Source: Saxidomus purpurata (lineage: Eukaryota > Mollusca > Bivalvia > Venerida > Veneridae). From it: a stretch of 64,000 bases of DNA. Below are positions 1-12,000 of the stretch, piece after piece. A model generated the notes under the pieces. The model had not been told where the DNA came from. It searched no databases and saw only the letters and a list, made by a program, of their open reading frames with translations. The stretch covers positions 40,691,369 through 40,755,368 of the forward strand of contig JAFMSR010000002.1 of NCBI GenBank assembly GCA_022818135.1, in the 5' to 3' direction. The translations under genes and the position numbers were made by a program. How positions within the stretch are numbered: position 1 is the first letter of the stretch; every line of letters starts with the position of its first letter.

Positions 1-14
1 GCAAAGGTTTGAAG

Positions 15-698
15 ATTAACAGGCTGATGCAATTGCCCGATCCGGCTTCCAAAAATAAACTTTTTTTAAAATGAATAATTTCATACAATTTACATTCTAT
101 TACAAAGTTCAGATGTAGAGAATAAATTTAAAAGTGAATAAAAGTCATCTTGAAATTTTTTAACATAATTAAAATAAGTTTGAAATCGCTGAAAAACACA
201 TTTTTTAAAGATTTTCAGTGCAAATCTTCATGAATGTTTCTGAAACAGCTAGGGAATGTTATTTGCATTAGAAGGGTATGAAAAAACTCCACATCACCAA
301 AATCCATCCAGCCATTTCTTGCGCCAGGTTTTTGGCCCTTCTACTTTCAGTTTCCATATATTTTATATGTGAAATCTAAAAAAGGACCGGCGCAACAAAC
401 TATATCTTTGTGTATCTTAATTTGGGTTTCTTTATAATTATGTGTGCATTTTCTATGAATCTGAGCTGTTTTAAAACTTTCTGTTGATAAGTTTAAAAGA
501 AAATGCCAAAAATGTCTTTTCTTCACAATTCGGAGACAAATTTTTGCAGGAAAACATGAATAATTCTGTACTTTTAAACTTTTTTTAGATGTTTTTATCA
601 TACTTAGCATGTTCAAACCTTTTCCAAGTGAAGAAAATCATTTTTAAAAAAGCTGATTTTCGAAAGCCCGATTGGGCAATTTCATCAGCCTGATTAAT
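15..698. repeat. Inverted-repeat (MITE-like) element at left edge
   Basis: The segment at 15-50 and the reverse complement of 661-698 share about 36 bases with few mismatches (core: AGGCTGATG, one variable base, AATTGCCC). The 600 bp between are AT-rich and carry no convincing reading frame. This is the shape of a non-autonomous inverted-repeat transposon. Target-site duplication was not resolved because the left end is close to the window edge. Confidence 0.55.
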
Positions 699-2449
699 AG
701 ACACAAACTTAGTCCAATTAATTGTACTCAACGAGTGAATATTGTTATATTTTTTGCTAGGCGCTTTCCAGCCTCCTATAAAAGCGCAGATAACTATAAA
801 ATGTCTGTATGTAAAATGGGTCTGCGTTTGGAGTCTAATTATTGAGACTAGACACAAACTTACAGGTGTAGAAGCTACCCATAGATCATCAGAGTGGTTC
901 AGCTCCATTTTATATGCAAGGTTCATACACTGTTTACAATAACACAACAGCAACGTACAAAGTTTGACAAAAAATGCGTGTTGAACGACGTAATTTCTAA
1001 TTAAGAGAATGACGCATGAAAGTAACCCCACCCACCAGTTTCAAACAGAAAGTGTCAAGTCACACAGATGCCAGGGACATAATATGACAGTAGTCACTCT
1101 GAACCAGAGTATATAATGCATCATCGAATTGTGTATACTACTCTTATTGAATTAAAAAGCTCCACGATACATACAATTGATTTTCCTCGTGACATTTTGA
1201 AATTATTGCGGTGTATTCGTCTGCAAATATTTACTTGTCCGCCATATTGGCAAAGTCTACTTGATTTATGATTTGCTATAATCTTTAATCCCCGGACCAT
1301 TATGTTCGATTAGAGATTATCTGCAGTTTGTACTATGCAACATTTTTCTCAATTTGTCGTGGGAAAAAATAATATAAAATCGTCCAGTTTCGATTACTAA
1401 GTAAAACTTAAGTTTTATACGTTGAAAATGGCACATTTTGACATAAAGATGACACAACTCCACATCCGAACTCCTCACAAATTTATTTAAGGGGTCAGGG
1501 TTAAGGTCATTGTCACTAAAATTGATTTCATATAGTTATTTTGCCGGTGTCTTATGTCATCGCCAGGCGTTGTGAAAACATATATAGCACAGTGTCATGT
1601 ATAATATAGCTATAGGGTCTTCATGGTTTCTAAAGTTTAATTTGACACTATTCGTAAATAAATGTACGCTTCACAGACACATGCATGATTTCTATGAATA
1701 TTATTTTTACTGAAGTTAGAGACATATAATAGGGAAAATACCCGAATAAAGCCTTTGTCATTTCTAAACAAAGTATATAATTTACAAATTAACATCATGT
1801 TTTTATAAAAAAAAAATGTGGCAAAAATTGGGGTCTGAAAATTTCCAACAAGGTGTATTATGTACTTAGAGGTCATCTTAATGCGGAGAACTTCACTGTA
1901 GCAATTTTTTCCATCTATGTACAGCAACAAAATATACTAAGTACTATGTGAAAATAATGAATACTGGCGCTAATTCAAAAAAAAAGAAGAAGAAAAGAAT
2001 AGTGACCTTTCGGCAGGAATGCAGGCCTGGGAAAGCGGCCATTGTCAAGTTCATTCGTTTTGGCCGATTCAGTTTAAATTCACCTTTCTATCGGACTTTA
2101 TAATGAAAACTATACATATGCATCAATGGCATAGACACGGCACACAGACACTGCTAAAACCAGTTTTGTTTCATTTAATAACGTCATAGCCTAAAATATA
2201 AACTGCCGTACGTCATGCTCTATTTCGCTTTCATTTGGCCGATATTGACGGCCAGCGCGCACGCCGGAATGACCCGGGCCAACTATATGGTTCAAAACGA
2301 TATAAACATTAAAGTTTCTTAGGCAATTTTGATTATTGTTTTCCCTAATCTCAAAAAAAATAATAATAATAAAATTGTTTAAAGCAAAAAAAAAAAAAGA
2401 TTAGTTCAAGGTCACAGAAACTAAAAATGCTTTTTTGTCATTCTTTTTT
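699..2449. other. Intergenic, nothing recognised
   Basis: AT-rich sequence with short A-runs. The open frames here are short, of low complexity and unlike any protein I know. No splice-bounded exon, RNA gene or clear repeat was seen. Confidence 0.5.
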
Positions 2450-2655
2450 AGTTTTGAATTTTTTTATAACAATTTTTATTTTCACTGTTTTTGCAATCTT
2501 TAACCCGGATTTACGTCAAAAAGTATACCGAACGTAATAAATGCTGGAAACCATGCGACGATGACGTCGTTAAAATGACGTCATTTGTGCTATGTTTTCT
2601 GATGACGTTTCCCCCGATATTCGGTATATTATAGAAAAATTGTTGGTATCGGTTA
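2450..2655 (+). repeat. Partial copy of palindromic dispersed element (copy 1)
   Basis: Shares the block that begins near ACCCGGATTTACGTCAAAAAG, continues through a TGACGTC-rich stretch and ends at TTGTTGGTATCGGT. The same block recurs at 2768-3060 and, inverted, at 6267-6480. This copy stops after the TTGGTATCGG motif and lacks the palindromic right half. Confidence 0.6.
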
Positions 2656-2663
2656 ATTAATAA

Positions 2664-2717
<54 letters not shown>
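2656..2717. repeat. (AAT)n microsatellite, 3' tail of minus-strand LINE
   Basis: About 18 AAT/ATA repeats. Read on the minus strand, it follows AATAAAGAAATAAAGATATT and becomes (TTA)n. The same arrangement follows the plus-strand LINE remnant at 61800-61840, so this is probably the 3' tail of the minus-strand LINE whose coding debris lies at 3523-4365. Confidence 0.6.
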
Positions 2718-2718
<1 letters not shown>

Positions 2719-2767
2719 TCTTTATTTCTTTATTTTCCGAAGGTAACACATTAAGACAACAACTTAT

Positions 2768-3200
2768 TTTATGTTTTTCGGTGGTTTATCGAAATATAAC
2801 GGTGAATTATATCCTGATAAACTCACTGTTCACTCAGTGAAATTATCAAAATCTTCTACCCGGATTAACATCAAAAAGTAAACCGAGCGTAAAGAATGTT
2901 GGAAACCATACGTCGATGACGTCGTTAAAATGACGTCATAAATGTTTTGCTTTCTGATGACGTTTCCCGCGATTTTCAACATTTTATTGAAACAAACTCA
3001 ACAAAAATAGGGTTTTAAACATAAAATAAACAAAAAAAAATGTTGGTATCGATGTCATATCACGATAATTTCACTCGTGAACACCAAAAGCAGTTATTTT
3101 CACTCATGGCTGCGCCACTCGTGAAAATATCACTTTTGGTGCCCACTCGGTGAAATTATATCGTGATCTTACATCGAAACCAACAATTATCCTCTATTTA
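2768..3200 (+). repeat. Palindromic dispersed element (copy 2, near full length)
   Basis: Contains the TGACGTC-rich left block and then a right block from about 3041 that begins TGTTGGTATCGATG and ends ACCAACAATTATCCTCTAT. The right block holds imperfect palindromes built on CACTCGTGAA and CACCAAAAG. A near-full inverted copy lies at 6103-6483. Confidence 0.65.
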
Positions 3201-3522
3201 TATACTATGCGGGCTTCATAACAACAAAGAAAACATGGCAATTCACATTCATGCAAAACAAACAGAATCTTGAAAAAATAAAAATTACATTTTACTGATT
3301 CAAGTAGAAAAATAAATATATTGATACGTGACAGACACGCATACATGCATATCATAGTAAAGAATATGTATCAAATTGTAAAGCAACTACTATATGCACT
3401 AAACATCAAATATACTAGTGAAAATTAATTAACTAGTGTGTGCAGTATAATTAACAAACATCAAGTTTATATATCTAGCTAAACAATGTTGTACATTTTT
3501 GTAAGTAAGAGACATTCAATAT

Positions 3523-4365
3523 TTATAAATTTGACAGTAGTGATAGAAGATGTTTTTTATAATTATATTTGAAAACATTCAGGGATTTTGCTTTACGAAT
3601 CGTATCAGGAATAGAGTTCCACACCCGCATGCTAAAGTATTGAAAATACTGTTTCATATAATGAGAATTCAATGAGATTTGTACAACATTTTGTCTTGAA
3701 GAGGATCGCAACATGTATCTGTTATTATCGCTAATATATTCAGGGACATCATTATTGAATGATTTTTAAGTTCTTACTCCTGCATGATAGAAACAGCGAT
3801 TTTGAAACGTGAGCAACTGAAGGGTTTTAAAGAGATCTGCAGATGGTGTTCTGACTGGTTTACACAATATTACCTTCGCTGATCACATCTGGAGATTTGT
3901 AATTTTAGAGATGTGCGATTGTTTATTTTGACCCAAAATAATGCTGCAGTAGTCAAACGTTGACATAATATATGAATTGTAAAACATAGATTTCATAGTG
4001 TCATCTAGATAAAAGAGAATGCGTTTTAAAAGAAAAAGTTAAGAATTAAGCCTTTTGCAAACTGTTTCTAATTGCAAGTCCCACTTGAGATTTTTATCTA
4101 TACCGAGAAGTTTTTGACTGCATACATTATTAATGTGCACATTATTTATACGTAGATTTAGGTCATGTGAATGTTTCGTTTTATAGGGTGTTCCTATAAG
4201 CATAAAGGTTGTTTTAAGAGGATGTATCGCCATATTATTCACATTACACCAATAAATAATATTGTTCAGGTCATATTGAAGTTTTCTTTCTATTTCTGCA
4301 TTTGATTTACCCCCAGTGTAAAGAGTTGAGTCATCAGCATATACGTCGATTGTGGACTTTTTTTA
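3523..4365 (-). pseudogene. Decayed non-LTR retrotransposon, reverse transcriptase part
   Basis: On the minus strand near 4325-4345 the translation reads IDVYADDSTLY, the YADD catalytic box of reverse transcriptase. It runs on without a stop through a Trp-Cys-containing thumb region and a LLGI motif (4039-4242). After frame breaks, the usual C-terminal motif of CR1/Jockey-like elements appears (RVWNSIPDTIRKAKSLNVFK) at 3523-3714. The gene is broken by stops and frameshifts and is not expected to be active. Confidence 0.8.
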
Positions 4366-4404
4366 TATCTAAATTTATGTCATTCATATAGATTATGAAC
4401 ATTA

Positions 4405-4530
4405 ACTCATGAACACCAAAAGTTGTTATTTCACTGGTGACTGCGCCACTCGTGAAAATATTACTTTTGGTGCCCGCTCGGTGAAATTATAACGTGAGCT
4501 TACACTGAAACCAACAATTATCCTCCATGT
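4405..4530 (+). repeat. Palindromic dispersed element, right half only (copy 3)
   Basis: Matches the right block of the 2768-3200 element from CTCATGAACACCAAAAG through GAAACCAACAATTATCCTCC. It sits just 5' (on the minus strand) of the LINE remnant and probably inserted into or beside it. Confidence 0.6.
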
Positions 4531-5030
4531 CTTTGCCCAAGAACACACATGAAACAGTTAAGGTGACTTTTTTTCTCTAGGGTCAAAGTCAGTGTTAAAT
4601 TCTAATATTGTGATAATATTGTGATATTGAAATGACTGTTTTATTTTCTTTTAAATTTTTTTTATTCTACAATTTCTACAGATGCCGTTTTCACGAATTT
4701 CACACCGACTTTTCCTTTCATAGAACAACTTTTGCATCAAGGGGGGGGGGGGGAGGGTTTCAGAGTTGAAGAGTTTCAGTCTAGCTTGGGAAATGACTAT
4801 AATAAGAATGGTCTGAAATACCAGCTTGGACTGATACTGTGCTTATTAGTGTGGGGTTTGTTGCAAGGAATAGGTCCAAAATATTTCATTACATCGATGT
4901 AGGGTTTTAACCATTTGCATGAGATCATTTCATCAAGGATTTCGAGAAAGTTACTTCTACCAGTAACTGGCCACACTCAACAGACTGAATATTATTGCTA
5001 GGGGGTAGCGCAAAGATAAGACAAGAAGAA
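4531..5030. other. Intergenic, nothing recognised
   Basis: AT-rich, with a run of about 13 G at 4741-4753. No gene seen. Confidence 0.4.
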
Positions 5031-5034
5031 AAGT

Positions 5035-5425
5035 GAGAGTATATATAGTGAAGAATAACAAAATGAAAGCATACTTAAGTGTCTAGAAAAGAGAGTGGAT
5101 AGTTGAGCCTTGAAGGCATCAACTGAGCCTACTGATACAATGTCCGGTGGAAGACTGTTCCACACTTTGATTGTTCGAGGGAAAAATGACTGTTGACAAT
5201 GACTTTTGGAACATCACTATATATATATAGTTCACATTGTGGTATCTTTAGTGGGCTGAGTTATTTTATGTCGAGAGAGACGAGACTGTGGTAGCAGACG
5301 ATTGGTTTTGTAAATGGCAACTATGTCGTTGGAGATCTTGTATAGGAGTATAAGACGAGAGATATGTCTACGGTCCTGTAGCGAGGTGGAGCATCTCGAT
5401 GACGCTTGATCTGTTCTGGTACCAG
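5035..5425 (-). pseudogene. Decayed LINE, reverse transcriptase C-terminal fragment
   Basis: Read on the minus strand, the segment encodes the typical RT tail FPRTIKVWNSLPPDIVSVG followed by a SVDAFKAQL motif. Before it lies a degraded stretch with Arg/Leu-rich lines like those preceding this motif in CR1/Jockey-type elements. Internal stops are present, so it is a fossil. It lies directly upstream of exon 1 of the plus-strand gene at 5564. Confidence 0.75.
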
Positions 5426-5429
5426 ATAC

Positions 5430-5563
5430 AGCACATAATTACAGCGGGCGATAAAGCGGGCAGTATGAAAATGTACGCGTTTTAGACCATTCCAACATAT
5501 TCTACTCTATTTTAGTTCTATTCAAGCGTGCCCAACGGAAATCCAATGTAAACAAATAAAAAT
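5430..5563 (+). promoter_or_regulatory. Probable promoter/5' UTR of gene 1
   Basis: Short CpG-containing stretch directly upstream of the ATG at 5564, with several CG dinucleotides in a CpG-poor neighbourhood (for example TGTACGCGTTTTAG). No TATA box in a convincing position. The call rests on position relative to the first coding exon only. Confidence 0.3.
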
Positions 5564-8500
5564 ATGGCGGCTATCAAGAAAATTGACGTTAATTCTGAAT
5601 TTCTTTCTATAGATAACGGTAAGCTCCTTTGTTTTGTTAGAAAATGAATATCGTTTTCATCTAACCTCCACTATCCTAAAGTCGTGACTGCCCGAAATTT
5701 CAAGTAGATTAGAAGTTCAAGAAGTAATTCCAGAGAAGTCTCGAGTCTCAGCTGGGAGTGGGATCGGACCATGACCGCCAGCATGGGAAGCGGACACCAC
5801 AACCACGTCGCTAAAGGGTTAACCCAACAGCACGGCTATTGGAAGTGACTTATAACCACTATAGACTCAACCTGGTTGGTTGAATTGATAGTGATACAAC
5901 ATGTACAATGACTGAGGATACTGGTGTACTGTACATGCGCGTGAGTAATTCAGATATTTTGGATTGCACCGGTGAAACATTACCAACGGTAAAATGTGAT
6001 CAAGGGATATTTAAATATCAGAAATAAATCACCCTGCCTATAATATTGGTGAGAAGTGTAAAATAATTAAGGCAGTATGACAAGATAGATAGATAGAAAG
6101 ATATAGAGGATAATTGTTGGTTTCGTGGTGTAAGATCACGTTATAATTTGACGATGTGGGCACCAAAAGAGATATTTTCACGAGTGGCACAGCCACGAGT
6201 GAAAATAACAACTTTTGGTGGTCACGAGTGAAAATAAGGTGATATTACACCGATACCAACAATTTTTCGGTTTATTTTATGGTTAAAACTCTACTTTAAT
6301 TGAGTTTGTTTCTAAAAAATATTGAAAATCGTGGGAAATGTCATTAAAAAACATAGCACTAATGACTTTTTAAGGACGCTCGGTATTCTTTTTGATGTAA
6401 ATCCGGGTTAAAGATTGCAAAACTGTGGATTATCACTTTTATTTCACTGAGAAAACTCTATAATTCACTGGAAAACATAAAATAAAAATTGAACATCCTC
6501 GCACAGTGTTATTCTTCATTTATCGGTTATTAACTACAATATGCAAATTATGTTGCGGCATCATTCACGAGTTACATTGAGGTCATTAGAAGCTTCTGAT
6601 ATGGTCAATCACAAAAAAATACTATAAGTTGCATTACTATGAAATATTGGGTCAAACTCTCAAATGGACCAACGGTTTCCTAGACAACATGATTGCAGTC
6701 TGCAGTGGTAAATGCCTCAAGATTTAGTTTCTTATCTTTATTAACACTTTATCAGACTGTGTTAAATTTTCAAAAGTCTGTCTCGTAGCAGATGACACAA
6801 CTCTATATTTGTCTCTTCTCATTCAAGTCTTTTACAACAAGATTTGCACCAGCTAGATACATCATGCACAACACTACCTTAGAAATAGTTTCCTCAGCCC
6901 AAGACCTGGGCATAATTTTACCATAACAAATGACTTATCATGAAACAAACACATAGACAACATTACATAAAAAGCTAATCAAACACTGGGTTTTCTAAGA
7001 CAAAACATCAAAGTTCACTCAGAAGGGTTTAAAAGTCAACTGCACACAAGACACATACAGCCCCAGCTTGAATACAGCTCCTCTGTCTGATCCCCTTATA
7101 CAGGAACCCTCATTGACCAACTTGAGTCTGTACAGCACAGGGCAGCGCGCTGGTCCAAGCATGACTACGGCCGGATGTCCAGTGTCACTGATTTGTTGAC
7201 TTCCATACAGTGGAGGGCATCTTGACCTTCAGCGCATCAACCAACACCTGGTTATGTTTCACAACATCCTGCTTAACCAGGTTGCCATTCCATGTCCAAA
7301 CTATCTTATTCCGAATACAAGATCTTCAAGAACATAAAATCAACAAGTATTCCAGCAGATTCAAACGAAAACAGATTATTTAAAATACTCCTTTTTCCCT
7401 AGAACCATTGTCCACTGGAATGCCTTACCCCCAGATATTGTCATGATGTCTTAATTCAGACTCATAGGCTTTAAAGTCCCAGGATCACATTGATTTTACT
7501 GATTTACCAAAAGAAAATACTGATAGGATAATGATAGAGCCATGTTCTATCGATTTAAAAAGCGAAGTAATGTACGATCTAATGGTACAAATAAAGATCA
7601 TTTCTGCCGGTATGACGTCTTTCTTGGTAAAATAAGAGCTACTTCACTCTTGTAATTGTGATCCTGGGTTTTTAACAATAATGAAATTGTACTGGTAGAC
7701 ATACATTTTATACATGTAATATGTTTAAACACAGGGCCACAGAGTAGTTACAGATTTTTTTTAGACTTTGAAGGAGTTTTGTTCTGGCTTCATCTAATTA
7801 CCAAATTTTGGTTGTTTGACAAAAACCCTGTTATATTGGCATGTAACATCATCTTGTGGACCGCTACCAAGATTGTTCAAATCTTGACCCTCAAGTCAAA
7901 ATTGACCCTTCATGTGGGGTCACTTTATTTGATATTAAGGCTTATTTAGGAAAAACTTAAAAATCTTCACATCTAAATTCCAAGGGCCAGAGCTTAGATG
8001 TAGGTATGGAATGTTCAAATTCATTTCAATGAAATAAGGTTGTTATGTAAACTACAAAGGTCAGCATTTCAAATAGTATTTTCAATATAGTATTTGATAA
8101 GTGATAATGTTGTATTGTTACTTTGTTAAACTTAATGACATTGGTTTGTGCTTTTTTTCAGTATTGAATAAACCACCCATTCCTGGAAGACCTGCATCGG
8201 GAAAATTCCATAATAGAGGTTCAGGAAAATTGTTTCGATCTACATACCAGAATAAATTGTTCACTGAAAATGTACAAGAAAATAAGTCAGATGTCAGTGG
8301 TGATAACCACATGGCTCTTGTGTTACACCCAGATGCAAAAGTTGATGAAAACATGTCAGAGCCAAGTACCCCCAGATCTGTACCAAACTACTGCAGGAGA
8401 ACACAAAGCGCAAAAGCAAGAACTGTAAGAAAAGATTCAGCTCAAAAATCTCACAGACAAAGACCAATGAGTGCTGGGAATAGACTTGTAGACAGGAATG

Positions 8501-9016
8501 GAATGTGTTCATCTAAGCCAGCTCTTATTGATTTAGCTAATAAAGTCATCCCAGACTTGTTTGAAATTGAGAAACAGAAACTTCTGGCACTGCCAGGCAC
8601 AACAGACTACAGCCAAAATGTGTTTCAACGCATGCCACCCATGCATTTTTCTCGCCCCTCTTCCGCTAAATACGACTATGAAGAGAACAGTTCTCATCAT
8701 TGTAAGAAAGGATCAAGATCTAAAAGTGTCAAAAAAAGTTTAAAACCGTCAGTTTATGGTTTACAAAGACAGCGGCAGTTTTATGGCAGTGCTCCAGACC
8801 TTTCAAGCACAAACTGTTATTTTGATCAATTTCCATATAAAATGACTCAAAACACAGAGGATACTAATATTGAATATATCCCTGATGAAAGGTAATTGAC
8901 ATAAGGTTCCTTAAATGTCCATGTTCTTCGTTTAACCGTTTACTATATAAGGGCATTCTTTTGCCTGATGATATAGTAATATAATTATCAAAATAAATTA
9001 TATAGTAACATGTTTA

Positions 9017-9058
<42 letters not shown>

Positions 9059-12000
9059 ACATAATTTTCTTATTTACTTCATTGTATTTTAAGATGTTCC
9101 AGAGCTTTATCTCGGGTATTAAACCTTGTAGATTTTAAGGTGATGAGTCTTGAAAGAATGTAAGGGATAGTTTCCAGTAGTGCTAATTCTTCAGTTCAAT
9201 CATTTGATCAGAGGAGACCCATTCTTTTATAGTGTGAGTCAGTGTATATTTTTCTCAAAGAATTTCATCCTTTAAGATTGTGAACTCTAGGAATTTTTGT
9301 GAACTAGAGTAGCATTAGTGAGAAACATGACCATGTAGTATTTTGTAGAGGTATACCATCTTCACTAGAGCCACTGTTACCATGGCTACAAGATGATGTT
9401 CCAGAAGAGGTTTTAGGTGTGAACCCTAGCCACTGCCTTGTGTTCCTGGCACCAACAGACTGGTCTGAACTTCCAGAGGTACCAGAGCCCCAGCCTGCAG
9501 ATGAAGACCTGCCATTTGTAGAGGATTTAACTACACCAAAACGTTGGGTCAGTACCTGCTAGATTTAATATTAACCTATACATTAATTTATGTTTCCCAT
9601 CAAAACAGCCATTCAATAGCATTGACAAATAAGATGCTTTAAAACATTACGAAATAACTTTTTACTGAGTTATTTCTCTCTTTAGCAGATAGAACATGAA
9701 ACTAAGCCATTAAAAGGTTTATAAATTTTTGATAAAAAGATATTAGTTCTATCTCTCTTTAGTGTTACGATAAATGTTTGGTTTGATGAGATTAAGCTTT
9801 CTCACAGGCACTATTTCATTTTCAACCTTCTTTCCTTGTATTTACCTTACCCAGTAAGGTTAGAATAAAAAAAATTATCACACCTTGAGAATATCCTGAA
9901 ATGCACAAATTCAATCTGTTAAGCTTGACTAGAATAGCAGTAGTTATCCCCGCACTCTAGCAGAGTAGACGGGATCATGTAGTGATCTTTGCCATCCGTC
10001 CAAGCCATTAACTCCTACTACACTGTTTGCATCAGGAACTTGAAACTTTCCCACAATATTGCTTTGATCTCCTGGCAATGGACAGCACTTTTAGAATTTT
10101 CATCTGACCTGGGTCTTTTAGGCTGTGTGGATTAGGACAAAATATACAATACTGCCTACAACACTTGAGCATATGACACTCTAACTTAATATGCAGGTTG
10201 GTAATGACTAGTAGAACACCCCTACTTATATTGCAGTCAGTAGGTCAAAGATCAAAGTCTCTGTTCCTTGAGAAGTGAAAATGTCTTTCTTAGCCATTTA
10301 CTCCCATAACTTTATCTAAATATTACTATGACCCCCTTTAAGAATTTTCATCTTACCCCTGGGTCTTAAGCTGTGCGGGTTAGGATAGGGCAGAGTCATG
10401 TGTGGCTGAAATTGGTTTATGGGCTGTTTTAGTAGTCCACAATTAATAGGAGCCATTCTGACTCAAGGGGCCATGGCCCCTTATTTTTTTTTTTCAGAAA
10501 TGGCATCAAGGGAGGTAACTTAATTTTTTTCAAAATATGGCCCTATACAACTAATTAATGCTCATGTCTAGGGGGTAGACCAACATTGGGCCTTTTTGGT
10601 TGCCAGATGAGGAATAGGGGACACTTAAGGCCCTGTAACTTGGACAAAAGGTCTTCACTTCACAACCCCTTGGTTTTTCAGCCCTTTAGCCTAAGATAGT
10701 GGACCGTCTGTCCATTCCTACACAATATATACGAAACTGCCTATAAAAAGAGAGAACTTGTGCATATTCAATTTTAGTATGCTGGTTGGTTATGACTAGT
10801 AGAACAACCATATGTATTATGGTATCTTGAAGTCAGCAGGTCAAAGGTCAAGGGCACTGTGACCTTGAAAATGTTTTTTGTTGTTTTGTACCGAAATAAA
10901 TCTACTTAAAAGTGAAGTTTTTTTCATTGTCCAAATTTAGTATGGCGAAAGGCATTAGAGATGGCATGCCATTGACAAAATTCTAATTTATGTATGTAAA
11001 TATTATTTATATACCACTGACATATTTACATAATTGATATATTAAACTATTATAAATGCAGACTCTGATAAGTGAAATGAAACCATGATTTACTTGGTTA
11101 CTAAATGTTGAAATATTTAGACCAGCAATTTGTCTATTCTGTCTTGGAAAATGCTGTTTTTTGAAAATTGCTCAAAATCTACTGACGGATCTCAATCATT
11201 ATGAACATGTATGGACAAATAGGTCAGTAAAGAATACCAATATTAATGTTTTAATCTTTTACAATTTCAGAATCCAAAGAAGTATCCTCACTATTCAGTA
11301 AGTATACAAACTATATCATACAGATAGAAATGCTTACAAGTATTTAACTTTGTTACATGCAGTCTTTTCCACATAGCGGGTGTCTCACTAGTGATGCATT
11401 AGTTCATAGTGTTGTCTTCCACATGTATGGTTAACTGAGTGGTGCTTAGGTTTTATACTGCTGTAGCATTTGCACAAGAGACACTTTTTATTAGACCATG
11501 GTTAGTAGCTAGTTGAGATTCTGCTGTTTGGAAATGCAAAATAGGATGTCTGATTTTTATTTATACATAAAAGTTTGATGAAACAACACGCACTACAGAA
11601 AGCCTGTAAATTTTCGGTGTCTAATAAATACACACAAACTATTTTCTTACTGCATGTAGATAACTATTTCAAGATAAAAACTTATTAAGGACACATGTCT
11701 ATTGATACTGCTTGTAGAGCAAACAGCCAGTAGAGGACTGGGTATGTAAACATGGTTCACAGACACCTGCACCAGACACAGAGGGAAATGAAGCTAACAC
11801 TATTTACAGGTAGGTTACCATACTCATAGCCACATATTTGTATAGTTTGAATAAATAATAATGCAATAAATATGACATTTATTTTGAAACTCCATTAAAT
11901 TTTGCCAATATTTTTTATACAAAAGTGACAATAGAATTTTAAGTTACAGACAGACAGAATCCGTTTGGGGGCTGATGAGGTTATTATGTAAACTCAATAT

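Noticed and set aside
347..1031. Minus-strand frames of 89 and 148 codons
   Set aside because: Fall partly within the inverted-repeat element, AT-rich with no motif or splice logic.
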